A stretch of DNA of 64,000 nt. It comes from an uncultured Acidimicrobiaceae bacterium (GTDB taxonomy: Bacteria > Actinomycetota > Acidimicrobiia > Acidimicrobiales > RAAP-2). The stretch's first letter is position 1. The number at the start of each line of letters is the position of its first letter. The translations under genes were made by a program, and so were the position numbers. The notes beneath the pieces were generated by a model that made no database searches, was not told the origin of the DNA, and saw only the letters and a list, made by a program, of their open reading frames with translations. The stretch covers positions 1 to 64,000 of the forward strand of contig CAIQOJ010000054.1 of NCBI GenBank assembly GCA_903873395.1, read 5' to 3'. Below, piece after piece: positions 8,437 through 17,337 of the stretch.

Positions 8437-10932
8437 GTGAGCCGCGTTCGCGACGCCTTGACCGCCAAGCGATTCTTTGTGACCGGCGCAACCGGGTTCC
8501 TTGGAACAGCCCTGGTCGAGCGCATCCTGCGCTGCGTTCCTGAGTCCGAGGTCGTGCTGCTCATTCGTCCGGGCCGCCGGACCTCGCCCATGCAACGGGC
8601 CACCAAAGAGATCCTCAAGAACGACTGTTTCGATCGTCTGCGTGAGGAATTCGGCGACCGCTTCGATGCCGAGATGACGGCCAGGATCACCGCCGTTGGC
8701 GGCGATGTGGCCACCGACGGACTTGGCCTGGACGATGACGGTCTCGAGGCGTTGTCCCGCTGCGACATCGTGATCCACTCTGCAGCGTCGGTCTCCTTCG
8801 ATTCACCCCTCGACTCGGCCGTCGAGGTCAACCTGCTCGGCCCTTCCCGGGTGGCTCAGGCCTATGTCGCGGCCAGGGACCTGGCCGAGTCCGATGGTCG
8901 AGTTGGTCCACGACACTTCATCCCGGTGTCTACGGCCTATGTCGCCAGCACGCACCAGGGCGAAGCCAAAGAAGAACTCTTGTCGGCCAACCCCTTCACC
9001 TTGGACGTCGATTGGCGTCACGAGGTGACGGCGGCCCGTCGACAGCGGGGCGATACCGAAGCTGAATCGCGACGTCCTGAGCGGCTGCAGGCCTTCCACA
9101 AGGAGGCTCGCAACGAACTGGGAGGGGCTGGCCTCCACCTCTTGGCCGAACGGGCCGAGCGCCTGCGCGAGGACTGGGTCAAGAAGCAGATGGTGGAGAT
9201 CGGGCAGGCTCGAGCGATCTCCCTTGGCTGGCCTGATGCTTACCCGTATACCAAGGCGCTGGGTGAACGGGCCCTCGTCGAGCAGTTTGGAACCACCGTG
9301 CCCATCACCGTGGTGCGCCCCTCGATCATCGAGTCCGCCTTGGCTGAACCCCGCCCTGGTTGGATCCGCGGATTCCGCATGGCCGAGCCCATCATCATCA
9401 GCTACGCCCGCGGTCTGCTCAAAGAGTTCCCGGGCGTACCTGAAGGCGTGACCGACGTCATCCCGGTGGACCTCGTCGTGGCCGCCATCATCGCCGTGGC
9501 CGGCGATGCACTGGCCTCTGCATCTGAGTTCGAGGCAGGCGACTCCTCGGCGGAGTACGCGGGACCCTCGGTCGTGCATGTTGCTTCGGGCGTCCGCAAT
9601 CCTTTCCGCTACGGCAAGCTCGTCGAACTCGTCACCGAATGGTTCAAGGAGCACCCCGTCTACGACCAAGACGGCCAACCCATCGTGGTGCCCGAATGGT
9701 CGTTTCCGGGCCGCGGACGTGTCCAGCGCCAGCTGACTCGTGCTTCCAAGGCCATGGGGATGGCCGAGCGGGTCGTTGGGTCGCTTCCGATCCGAGGCCG
9801 GCAAGCCGAGTGGATGGCCGCTCTCGAGGAGCGCCACCTCCTGGCTGATCGTGCGCTCGGTTACGTCGAGCTCTACGGCGCCTACACCGAGACCGAGGCC
9901 CGCTACCGGGTCGACCGGCTGCTGGCGCTGTCCGACCGGATGGACGACGAGGACCGCATGCTGTTCTGCATCGATCCGGCTGCCATCGACTGGCCCACGT
10001 ACGTCCGCGAGATCCACCTGCCCTCGATCATCGAGCATGCTCGGGTGCGCACCACGCCAGGCAAGGCCATCCGCACGGACCGAGCCGAGCGTGCCCGGAA
10101 GAACATTCTCTCCCCCGATCGCCACCTGGCGGCCTTCGACCTAGAGAACACCCTCATCGCTTCCAACGTGGTCGACGCCTATGCCTGGCTGGCCACTCGA
10201 CACCTGCCGCCGGCTGAACGGAGCGCCTTCATCGCCGACCTGGTGGCCGAAGGACCTCAGTTGCTGAGCCTTGACCGCCGAGATCGCGGTGATTTCCTAC
10301 GCACCTTCTACCAGCGCTACGACGGGGCACCCGCTGCTCGACTGCGGGACGACGGATGGGACTTGTTCCACCACCTACTCCTGGCCAAGTCGTTCCCTGC
10401 CGGCATTGCACGGGTCCGCGAGCATCGAGCACTCGGGCATCGGACCATCTTGATCACCGGTGCGTTGGACTTCGTGGTGGAGCCCTTCCGTCCCCTCTTC
10501 GACGAGATCGTCTGCGCCCGTATGGACGAGCGCCCGGATGGCACCTTCACGGGTCGCCTGATCGATCTCCCGCCCATCGGCGAGGCTCGGGCGTTGGTGC
10601 TCGCCGATTACGCCGACGCCGAAGGACTTCGCCTCGACGAGAGCATGGCCTATGCCGACTCGGCCAGCGATCTCCCTTTGCTCGAGGCCGTGGGCTTTCC
10701 GGTGGCCGTCAATCCCGAGGCAAAGTTGGCCGCCATTGCCCGTCGCCGGGGCTGGCATGTCGAAACCTGGCACAAGGCAAAAGGCGGGGCCCAGCCGCCC
10801 CTGCCCCTGGGTCCGTTCGACCGACCCGGATCGGCTCGGCGAGGCCGCACTGCACCCGCCGCCCTAGCTGGACAGGCTCGGCGCCTGCGGGCCACCCTGA
10901 CTGCAGGCCCCACCCCTAGGGAGATCCGATGA
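8437..10932 (+). CDS. Fatty acyl-CoA reductase fused to a HAD-IB domain
   Basis: 831 aa. Residues about 10-480 form an extended SDR acyl-CoA reductase: Rossmann motif T-G-A-T-G-F-L-G (16-23), S-T-A-Y-V upstream and catalytic Y269-P-Y-T-K273. The family reduces long-chain acyl-CoA with NADPH to aldehyde or alcohol. Residues about 560-790 are a HAD-IB phosphatase-like domain with motif II I-T-G-A and motif IV Y-A-D-S-A-S-D-L-P. HAD motif I is D568-L-E570-N-T: the usual second Asp, the general acid, is Glu. The GTG start at 8437 lies 10 nt past the palindrome with no clear ribosome site. First gene of a four-gene operon with 4-bp overlaps. Confidence 0.88.
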   Translation: MSRVRDALTAKRFFVTGATGFLGTALVERILRCVPESEVVLLIRPGRRTSPMQRATKEILKNDCFDRLREEFGDRFDAEMTARITAVGGDVATDGLGLDDDGLEALSRCDIVIHSAASVSFDSPLDSAVEVNLLGPSRVAQAYVAARDLAESDGRVGPRHFIPVSTAYVASTHQGEAKEELLSANPFTLDVDWRHEVTAARRQRGDTEAESRRPERLQAFHKEARNELGGAGLHLLAERAERLREDWVKKQMVEIGQARAISLGWPDAYPYTKALGERALVEQFGTTVPITVVRPSIIESALAEPRPGWIRGFRMAEPIIISYARGLLKEFPGVPEGVTDVIPVDLVVAAIIAVAGDALASASEFEAGDSSAEYAGPSVVHVASGVRNPFRYGKLVELVTEWFKEHPVYDQDGQPIVVPEWSFPGRGRVQRQLTRASKAMGMAERVVGSLPIRGRQAEWMAALEERHLLADRALGYVELYGAYTETEARYRVDRLLALSDRMDDEDRMLFCIDPAAIDWPTYVREIHLPSIIEHARVRTTPGKAIRTDRAERARKNILSPDRHLAAFDLENTLIASNVVDAYAWLATRHLPPAERSAFIADLVAEGPQLLSLDRRDRGDFLRTFYQRYDGAPAARLRDDGWDLFHHLLLAKSFPAGIARVREHRALGHRTILITGALDFVVEPFRPLFDEIVCARMDERPDGTFTGRLIDLPPIGEARALVLADYADAEGLRLDESMAYADSASDLPLLEAVGFPVAVNPEAKLAAIARRRGWHVETWHKAKGGAQPPLPLGPFDRPGSARRGRTAPAALAGQARRLRATLTAGPTPREIR

Positions 10933-12185
10933 AGGCACTCATCCTGGAGCGGAACCTTCCCCGATTTGCCGCCTCTCGTGTCGCCTCGATCTTCGGGTCT
11001 GGCCGCGGTGCCGGCCTGGGCCCGTTGCAACTGCTCGATGCCGAGACACCAGAACTTCCAGGTGACGAATGGCACACGCTGACGCCACTCCTATCTGGCA
11101 TCTGTGGTTCTGACCTCGCCACCATCGACGGTCGCACCTCTCGTTACTTCGAGGACTTGGTCAGCTTCCCGTTCGTTCCCGGCCATGAGGTCGTCGGCGT
11201 CTTAGCTGACGGTGGCACCGACCACGCCGGCCGAGTTCTTGCCCCTGGAACCCGAGCTGTCATCGAACCCGTGCTCGGCTGTGCTCCTCGCCACATCGCA
11301 CCGCTGTGCCCGTCGTGTTCACAAGGTGCGACCGGCCTGTGCGGGAACACCGCCTTTGGCGCCTTGGAGCCGGGCCTGCAGACCGGCTACTGCGCCGACA
11401 CCGGCGGCGGGTGGTCCGAGGCTGGATTGGTGGCCCATGCCAGTCAGCTCCATGCCATCCCCGAGACCTTCAGCGACGAAGACGGCGTCATCGTCGAACC
11501 GGTAGCTTGCGCGACGCATGCCGTGCTTTCGGCCGGCATCCGTGCCGGTGACGTGGTGGCGGTGGTCGGTGCAGGCACCCTGGGACTCGCCTCCATCGCC
11601 GCTATCACTACCCTGATCCGACCGGTGGCTCCGTGCACGATCGTCGCTGGCGCCAAGCATCCCCACCAACGCCAGTTGGCCGACGACTTGGGTGCCGACC
11701 ATGTGGTCGCACCCGATCAATTGGCCCGAGCCGTGCGCCGCCAGGCCGCTTCACTTGTCCTCGGCGGTCGACTCACTGCCGGAGCCGACGTGGTCATCGA
11801 CTGCGTCGGCAGCGCGGCATCGATCACTGAGGCCCTTGGACTGGTACGACCCCGAGGCACGGTGGTGCTGGTCGGCATGCCTGGAGTGGTCTCTGTTGAC
11901 CTGGCCCCGCTGTGGCACCGCGAGGTTCGCCTTGTCGGCGCCTACGCCTACGGAGCAGAGAACGCACCGGGCCACGACTCTCCTGCATCTGCACTATCTC
12001 CCGAGCGGCGCAGTTTCGAATTGGCCATCGACCTGGTGGCCCAGGCTGGCCTGGGCCGTCTCGTCTCCGCTCGCTATCCATTGGAACGTTACGAAGAAGC
12101 CCTGGTTCACGCCGGGGCCGCCGGCCGCCGAGGAGCGGTCAAGGTGGCATTCGACCTCACCACTGTGAAAGGACGCACCCGATGA
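10929..12185 (+). CDS. Zinc-dependent medium-chain alcohol dehydrogenase
   Basis: 418 aa. GroES-like N-domain with the catalytic zinc signature G-I-C-G-S-D and G-H-E-V-V-G, and a structural-zinc-like Cys loop (C-P-S-C, then C-G-N). The Rossmann domain has V-V-G-A-G-T-L-G-L (about residue 215). It starts inside the stop of the reductase (ATGA overlap) and ends in the start of the LarA-like gene. Its likely job is interconversion of an alcohol and aldehyde or ketone made in the same pathway; the substrate is unknown. Long for the family because of an N-terminal extension and insertions around the Cys loop. Confidence 0.85.
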   Translation: MKALILERNLPRFAASRVASIFGSGRGAGLGPLQLLDAETPELPGDEWHTLTPLLSGICGSDLATIDGRTSRYFEDLVSFPFVPGHEVVGVLADGGTDHAGRVLAPGTRAVIEPVLGCAPRHIAPLCPSCSQGATGLCGNTAFGALEPGLQTGYCADTGGGWSEAGLVAHASQLHAIPETFSDEDGVIVEPVACATHAVLSAGIRAGDVVAVVGAGTLGLASIAAITTLIRPVAPCTIVAGAKHPHQRQLADDLGADHVVAPDQLARAVRRQAASLVLGGRLTAGADVVIDCVGSAASITEALGLVRPRGTVVLVGMPGVVSVDLAPLWHREVRLVGAYAYGAENAPGHDSPASALSPERRSFELAIDLVAQAGLGRLVSARYPLERYEEALVHAGAAGRRGAVKVAFDLTTVKGRTR

Positions 12186-13771
12186 GTGCCAGACCAGGAT
12201 TCGTGCTGGAGGTCGATCGCTCCACGCCGCCGACGCTCTTCTGGCGAGGCGAGCGGTTCACGTTGGAGAAGCTGCCCGAGGGCAGTCGGGTCATCTACGC
12301 CCCTGAGCCCCACGAACCACTAGATGATCCGCTGGCGGCCATTCGCCACGCTCTCGCCAACCCGCTGGGCGACTCCGAACCGCTCTCTGCCCTGCTCTTC
12401 CCCGGCATGAAGCTGACCATCGCCTTCGACGACATCTCTCTCCCTCTCCCCCCTATGGAGCGACCCGATATCCGCCAGATGGTCATCGAGCAGGTCCTCG
12501 ACCTCGCCGCCGAAGCCGGCGTCGATGACGTGGAGCTGGTGGTGGCCCTCGCCCTCCATCGGCGAATGACCGAGCCAGAGCTTCGCCACGCCATCGGTGA
12601 CCGGGTCTATGACGCCTTCGCCCCCAATGGGCTCCTCACGCAGCATGACGCCGAAGATCGGGACAATCTCCTGCATCTCGGGCAGACCGATGAGGGCGAA
12701 GACGTGGAGATCAACAAGCGGGCCGCCACCAGTGACCTGTTGGTCTACGTCAACATCAACCTGGTGGCCATGGATGGTGGCCACAAGAGTGTGGCCACCG
12801 GCTTGTCCAGCTACAAGAGCCTGCGCCACCACCACAATCCCGAAACGATGCGGAAGTCCAAGTCCTTCATGGACCAGCACCGCTCCGAGTTGCACAGCGC
12901 CAACTGGCGTATGGGCCGACTCATCCGTGACGCAGGGATCAAGGTCTTCCAGATCGAGACCACCCTCAACACCGACACGTTCCCCGATGCGTTCTCGTAT
13001 CTGCAAAAGCGGGAGTGGGAGTGGAAGGCGAAGGACCGTATCGGATTCCTCGGCGCCAAGGCAGCACTCGACCGCATGCCTGCCCGCTATGCCAGGCGTC
13101 TCTTCCACTCGGTCAAGGCACCTCACCGCATGACCTCAGTGCAAGCCGGCGAAGTGGAAGCCGTCCATAAGGTGACCACCGAGAACGTGTGGGCCCAACA
13201 AGGGGTGGTGGTCGAAGGTCAGACCGACATCCTCACCCTGGGACTTCCCTACATCAGCCCCTACAACGTGAACTCGATCCTGAATCCGATCTTGGTGGCC
13301 TGCCTGGGGTTGGGCTACTTCTTCAACCTCTATCGGAACAAACCCTTGGTTCGCGAGGGCGGGGTGCTGATCATGACGCACCCGACTCCTTGGGAGTTCA
13401 ACCCCGTCCACCATCCGAGCTACATCGACTTCTTTGAGCAGGTCCTGTCGGAGACGACCGATCCCAGCGAGGTGGCCTCCCGATTCGAAGAAGGATTCGC
13501 CACCGACCCGTGGTACATCCACCTCTACCGCACGGGCCACGCCTATCACGGCGTCCATCCGTTCTACATGTGGTATTGGTGCGCACACGCCCTCCAGCAC
13601 CTTGGGGCAGTCATCATCGTGGGAGGCGATCCGAAGTCCGTCCACCGACTCGGATTCCGGTCAGCCACGACTCTGGCCGACGCCCTGGAGATGGCTCGTG
13701 ACGTCGTGGGCTCGTCGCCCACCCTGACACACCTGCATGCTCCCCCGATCCTCATGGCGGACGTGCAGTGA
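12182..13771 (+). CDS. LarA-superfamily (lactate racemase-like, DUF2088) protein
   Basis: 529 aa from the ATG at 12182, which overlaps the previous stop (ATGA). Family marks: the D-x-x-R-P-type motif region at 83-90 (F-D-D-I-S-L-P-L-P), the H-R-R-M-T-E-P-E-L motif with H126 (LarA H108 position), and a His/Lys/Gly segment G-G-H-K-S-V-A-T-G-L-S-S-Y-K at about 199-212, where LarA carries its nickel-pincer ligands. The usual Arg of D-x-T-R-P is Leu here and the G-F-S-G-G-x-K segment is altered, so substrate and perhaps cofactor use differ. LarA enzymes racemise or epimerise 2-hydroxyacids with the NPN cofactor. No larB, larC or larE is in the window. Confidence 0.78.
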   Translation: MSARPGFVLEVDRSTPPTLFWRGERFTLEKLPEGSRVIYAPEPHEPLDDPLAAIRHALANPLGDSEPLSALLFPGMKLTIAFDDISLPLPPMERPDIRQMVIEQVLDLAAEAGVDDVELVVALALHRRMTEPELRHAIGDRVYDAFAPNGLLTQHDAEDRDNLLHLGQTDEGEDVEINKRAATSDLLVYVNINLVAMDGGHKSVATGLSSYKSLRHHHNPETMRKSKSFMDQHRSELHSANWRMGRLIRDAGIKVFQIETTLNTDTFPDAFSYLQKREWEWKAKDRIGFLGAKAALDRMPARYARRLFHSVKAPHRMTSVQAGEVEAVHKVTTENVWAQQGVVVEGQTDILTLGLPYISPYNVNSILNPILVACLGLGYFFNLYRNKPLVREGGVLIMTHPTPWEFNPVHHPSYIDFFEQVLSETTDPSEVASRFEEGFATDPWYIHLYRTGHAYHGVHPFYMWYWCAHALQHLGAVIIVGGDPKSVHRLGFRSATTLADALEMARDVVGSSPTLTHLHAPPILMADVQ

Positions 13772-14802
13772 ACAGTCGCCGGGACTCGTCCCGGTCGCTC
13801 CTTCCGACTCGCGAAGTGCGGGCTGATGCGGCCCTGGGTGGTCGGGTGGGATCGACCTTGCGCCGACTCCGCCCGTCGGCGTTGGCCAGCCGCGCCGGGA
13901 GTGCTCACTTCCCACTGGCCGCACCGACCTGGCCGGGCACGGTGCCCCGACCGGCTCCCACGCCCGAACTCGGCGTCCACTACGACACTGCATGGTCACG
14001 CCGCTACCCAGTCCGCCTGGCCAGGGCCATCGTTCTCGACAATGTGACCCGGCCCGTGGCCAAGGTGCTGGCCCAACCACGGCTTCGCGGCGAGGATGCG
14101 CTGGTCGGCCTCGACACCCCATTGATTTTCGCTGCGAATCACGCCAGCCACATCGACACCCCGCTGATCCTCTCGAGCCTTCCTCAGCACATCCGCCACA
14201 AGACCGTGGTTGCTGCTGCAGCCGACTACTTCTTCGATCGACGATGGAAAGCCGATGTCTTCACGTTCCTCCTGGGCGCCATCCCCATGGAGCGGACCAA
14301 GGTGAATCGAAAGTCGGCCCAAGCGGCGGCCGATCTGATCGCCGATGGTTGGAACCTGGTGATCTTCCCCGAGGGCGGACGGACACCGGATGGTTGGGGT
14401 CAGCCCTTCCGGGGTGGGGCTGCTTACCTATCGATCCGCACCGGTCGACCCGTGGTGCCGATCCATCTCGATGGCACCCGCCACGTCTTGGCCAAGGGTT
14501 CGAGCACGATCCGGCGTTCGCGGACCACGTTGACCTACGGACTTCCCGTCTGGCCGTCCAAGGACGACGATGCTCGCAGCATGGCCGCCCGTATCGAAGC
14601 CGCAGTTGCTGCCCTGGCTGAAGAAGCGACCACCGACTGGTGGACTGCCCGCAAGGCAGCTGCCCGCGGTGAGTCTGCTGCTCTCCAGGGTCCTGACGCA
14701 GTTGCCTGGCGCCGATCGTGGGCCCTTGGGCCTGCCCCAGAGCGCCAGGAAGACATTGCTGGCCCCGAAGAGAACTCGTGGCCACGCAAAACACGTCGAT
14801 GA
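13768..14802 (+). CDS. 1-acyl-sn-glycerol-3-phosphate acyltransferase (PlsC) family
   Basis: 344 aa. PlsC acyltransferase core with the catalytic N-H125-A-S-H-I-D130 (HX4D) block and the downstream F-P-E-G-G-R-T-P-D substrate block near residue 202. A basic N-terminal extension of about 80 residues precedes the core. The GTG start at 13768 overlaps the LarA-like stop (GTGA). As the last gene of the acyl-CoA reductase operon it probably loads an acyl chain onto a glycerol- or polyol-phosphate made or processed by the partners; the acceptor is not known. Confidence 0.85.
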   Translation: MNSRRDSSRSLLPTREVRADAALGGRVGSTLRRLRPSALASRAGSAHFPLAAPTWPGTVPRPAPTPELGVHYDTAWSRRYPVRLARAIVLDNVTRPVAKVLAQPRLRGEDALVGLDTPLIFAANHASHIDTPLILSSLPQHIRHKTVVAAAADYFFDRRWKADVFTFLLGAIPMERTKVNRKSAQAAADLIADGWNLVIFPEGGRTPDGWGQPFRGGAAYLSIRTGRPVVPIHLDGTRHVLAKGSSTIRRSRTTLTYGLPVWPSKDDDARSMAARIEAAVAALAEEATTDWWTARKAAARGESAALQGPDAVAWRRSWALGPAPERQEDIAGPEENSWPRKTRR

Positions 14803-14867
14803 ACGTTCCGATTGGCGTGACACTCCGCCACTGAGCGGGCCTTGTGGCCTACCTCACCAACCGCCCA

Positions 14868-14939
14868 CATCAGACCCTGCGCACCCATCAGACCGTGCGC
14901 AACCATCAGACCGTGCGCACCCAACAGACGGTGCGCACC
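14868..14939. repeat. 18-bp tandem repeat, 4 copies
   Basis: Unit catcagaccgtgcgcacc occurs four times (14868, 14886, 14904, 14922) with one to three changes per copy. It lies in the 280-bp gap between the convergent PlsC and gatD genes, which otherwise holds nothing recognisable. Confidence 0.88.
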
Positions 14940-15082
14940 CAGAGATGCGCCTCGAGGGAGGTGTATGTCGGTGGCCAACATTGCCGGCATCGCTTCGGCG
15001 CGACCAAGGGCCAACCAGGAGCGTCGTGACTACACGTGCACTCGCCACCTGAAACACCCGCCGTGAGGCCTGGCGTTCGGGA

Positions 15083-15898
15083 TCAACGCGGAGAGGTGCG
15101 TCGCCGCAATCGCCGAGCCGGACGGATGCGCTGCATGGCTTCGAGTCGTTCGGCTCGCAGCGACATCTCGTCGGCATCTTCCAAGGAGGCAAGTTGGGCG
15201 ACGGTTGCCTCCGGTGATCCCGCCGGAGCAAGCGCCCAGCCCAACAGCAGATCGGCCAAGGCCGTGTTGCGAGCCAGAACGGGCCCATGAAGGTAGGTGC
15301 CCAACACCCGACCAGACCAGGCTCCCTCCGTCTGATCTCCAGCCCCGTTGCCCACTCCGTGCTCGACATGAGCGAGTGGACGCACTCCTGGACCGAGCGA
15401 TGTCACCCCGCCATGGTTCTCGAAGCCAGTCAGTCGAGGGAGATGGTCCCCGGTGGCCATGCGAGGGGCATCGTGGGCGCACGAAGCGACCAACTCCCCC
15501 ACCGCACGCGGCCCACTTCCCTTGGTGGTGGTCACGTCCAACAGCCCGAGCCCCTCATGGGGTCGGCCTGTTGCGTCAGGGAACGAGCGTCCAAGCAACT
15601 GGAATCCCGCGCACACGCCGAGCACCACTGCTCCGTCGCCCACAGCTTCGACCAGGATGCCTTCCTCGATCAATGTGGTTGCGGCACGCACCTGGGGTCC
15701 GTCTTCACCACCACCCACCGTGTAGAGATCGGCCCGAGGCAGGGGCTCGTTGGATGGTGCTTGCAGCAGCTCTACATCGAGTCCCCGCCACGCAGCGCGT
15801 CGGGCCAAGATGAGGCCGTTCCCTCCGTCGCCGTAGGTTCCGAGAAGATCGGGATGAACCACGGCGATGGTCAGTCGACCCGGACGAGGGGTGATCAC
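15083..15898 (-). CDS. gatD: Lipid II isoglutaminyl synthase, glutamine amidotransferase subunit GatD
   Basis: 271 aa. Class I glutaminase with nucleophile C96 in G-V-C-A-G-F-Q-L-L-G, the H-P-D-L-L-G-T-Y-G-D-G-G-N start typical of GatD, and the late His in T-Y-L-H-G-P. It supplies ammonia to MurT for amidation of the alpha-carboxyl of D-Glu in lipid II. The start overlaps the murT stop by 4 bp, so the two are co-translated. Confidence 0.93.
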   Translation of the reverse strand: MITPRPGRLTIAVVHPDLLGTYGDGGNGLILARRAAWRGLDVELLQAPSNEPLPRADLYTVGGGEDGPQVRAATTLIEEGILVEAVGDGAVVLGVCAGFQLLGRSFPDATGRPHEGLGLLDVTTTKGSGPRAVGELVASCAHDAPRMATGDHLPRLTGFENHGGVTSLGPGVRPLAHVEHGVGNGAGDQTEGAWSGRVLGTYLHGPVLARNTALADLLLGWALAPAGSPEATVAQLASLEDADEMSLRAERLEAMQRIRPARRLRRRTSPR

Positions 15899-17337
15899 AG
15901 CGCACTCCGCAGGTCGGCGAACGCTGTGTAGTTGCCGAGGAACTGCACGGCACGGCCGCTGGTCGCACCATGGGATCCGGCCTCTCCTGTTCCACTGCCG
16001 TGATCAGCTCCACGGGGATGTTCGGCTCCTCCAGCCTCACCAACCCCGTCGGCGTGGCCATCGGCCTGATCAGCGGCTTCAGTCATGCGCACTGCATGAT
16101 CCAAGGCATCGAGGGGCGCAGCTACAACCGTGTGGGCGACCTCGGCATAGCGAAGCCGGACAGCAAGGTCGAGTCGCCGCTCCCCGGTGGCCACCACCGT
16201 CCTGCCCACCAGTCGCTCGAAGGGGACGTCCCACAGCCAACTCGTGTCCTTGCCGTCCGCCACCCGGGCATTGATGGACAACACCAGAGGTGGACATTCC
16301 GGCGCTGGAGGGCCGTCCTCGTCCACCAGGTCGAAGATGGCCGTCCATCCCGCAGGGTTCTTGGCCAACAGCAAACGCACGTCGTGGCCTGAACGCTGCA
16401 CCGTGGCGAAACGCCCGGCCACCTCTTTCACGTGGGCCACTCGAGACAACGCCTCGACGACGCCACCCCTTTCGTCGTCAATCATGACCGCACCAGCCAC
16501 GGCCACCATGGCTGCGTTGGCTCGATTGAACCGACCAGGCAGGGTGATCTCCACCGGGTGTCGCGACCCGTCGGCCAGCACCAGGTCGTCCCCGTCGAGT
16601 CGTGCAACGACCTCTGGCCGAGCGAACTCACATCGGTCGCACTCCCACCCACCAGCCTCTTCGAAGGTGATGCGACCACCGCAGGCGGGACAACCCACAG
16701 CGTCGTCCTGCCATACCTGACCCGCACCCACCCATCGAACATCGGGAGCCGGGTTGGCCGCCCACGTCACCATCGGATCGTCCGCATTGGCCACCACCAC
16801 GGTCCCCGGGCGGCCTGGAGCGGGCCGAGGTAGCGCTCCGAGGGCAGTGCGCCACCGGTCGACCAACATGCGGACCTCGCTGATCCTGTCGAGTTGGTCC
16901 CGGGACAAGTTGAGGAGGAGGACGACCTCTGGTGAGGTCGCCTCAACGACACGTCCGAGGTAGCCCTCATCCACCTCAAGCACCACAGGTGCACCAACTA
17001 CGCCTCCGGCCAATGCCGCCACATGCCCTGCCGGCATGTTCGCCCCCGTGTCGTTCGACACCACGGGATCGGTGCCGTTCGGCCCGGCCAGCACAGCGGC
17101 CAACATGCGAGTCGTTGTCGTCTTACCGTTTGTTCCGCTGACCAATGCGACTCGGTGCCCGTGGGCCAATGTTGCCAGGAGATCTGGATCGATGGCTAGG
17201 CCGGCTCGCCCACCAGCCACCGTGCCCGATCCGCGTCCCAGTGCACGCGACAACTGGTTCACGGCGGCCACGGCAGCCACGGCAGCCGATGCCCTCAGGG
17301 TCCGATTCGATGATGCCGGGCGCACCACGACGCTCAC
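15895..17337 (-). CDS. murT: Lipid II isoglutaminyl synthase, MurT subunit
   Basis: 480 aa. Mur-ligase central domain with P-loop G-T-N-G-K-T-T-T-T (68-76), the MurT-specific Cys4 zinc ribbon inserted in that domain (C-P-A-C-G-G ... C-D-R-C) and the C-terminal DUF1727 domain. With GatD it amidates lipid II. The C-terminal region carries a low-complexity Gly/His/Ala insert (about 425-465) that looks like an expansion. Its start overlaps the upstream HAD-PlsC gene by 4 bp. Confidence 0.93.
   Translation of the reverse strand: MSVVVRPASSNRTLRASAAVAAVAAVNQLSRALGRGSGTVAGGRAGLAIDPDLLATLAHGHRVALVSGTNGKTTTTRMLAAVLAGPNGTDPVVSNDTGANMPAGHVAALAGGVVGAPVVLEVDEGYLGRVVEATSPEVVLLLNLSRDQLDRISEVRMLVDRWRTALGALPRPAPGRPGTVVVANADDPMVTWAANPAPDVRWVGAGQVWQDDAVGCPACGGRITFEEAGGWECDRCEFARPEVVARLDGDDLVLADGSRHPVEITLPGRFNRANAAMVAVAGAVMIDDERGGVVEALSRVAHVKEVAGRFATVQRSGHDVRLLLAKNPAGWTAIFDLVDEDGPPAPECPPLVLSINARVADGKDTSWLWDVPFERLVGRTVVATGERRLDLAVRLRYAEVAHTVVAAPLDALDHAVRMTEAADQADGHADGVGEAGGAEHPRGADHGSGTGEAGSHGATSGRAVQFLGNYTAFADLRSAL

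Noticed and set aside
8803-10125. 440-aa open frame on the minus strand
   Set aside because: It is antisense to the acyl-CoA reductase, whose motifs are clear. Long antisense frames are expected in GC-rich coding DNA, and this one shows no recognisable domain.
14868-14939. CRISPR array
   Set aside because: The repeats are directly adjacent with no spacers and no cas genes are present; it is a simple tandem array.
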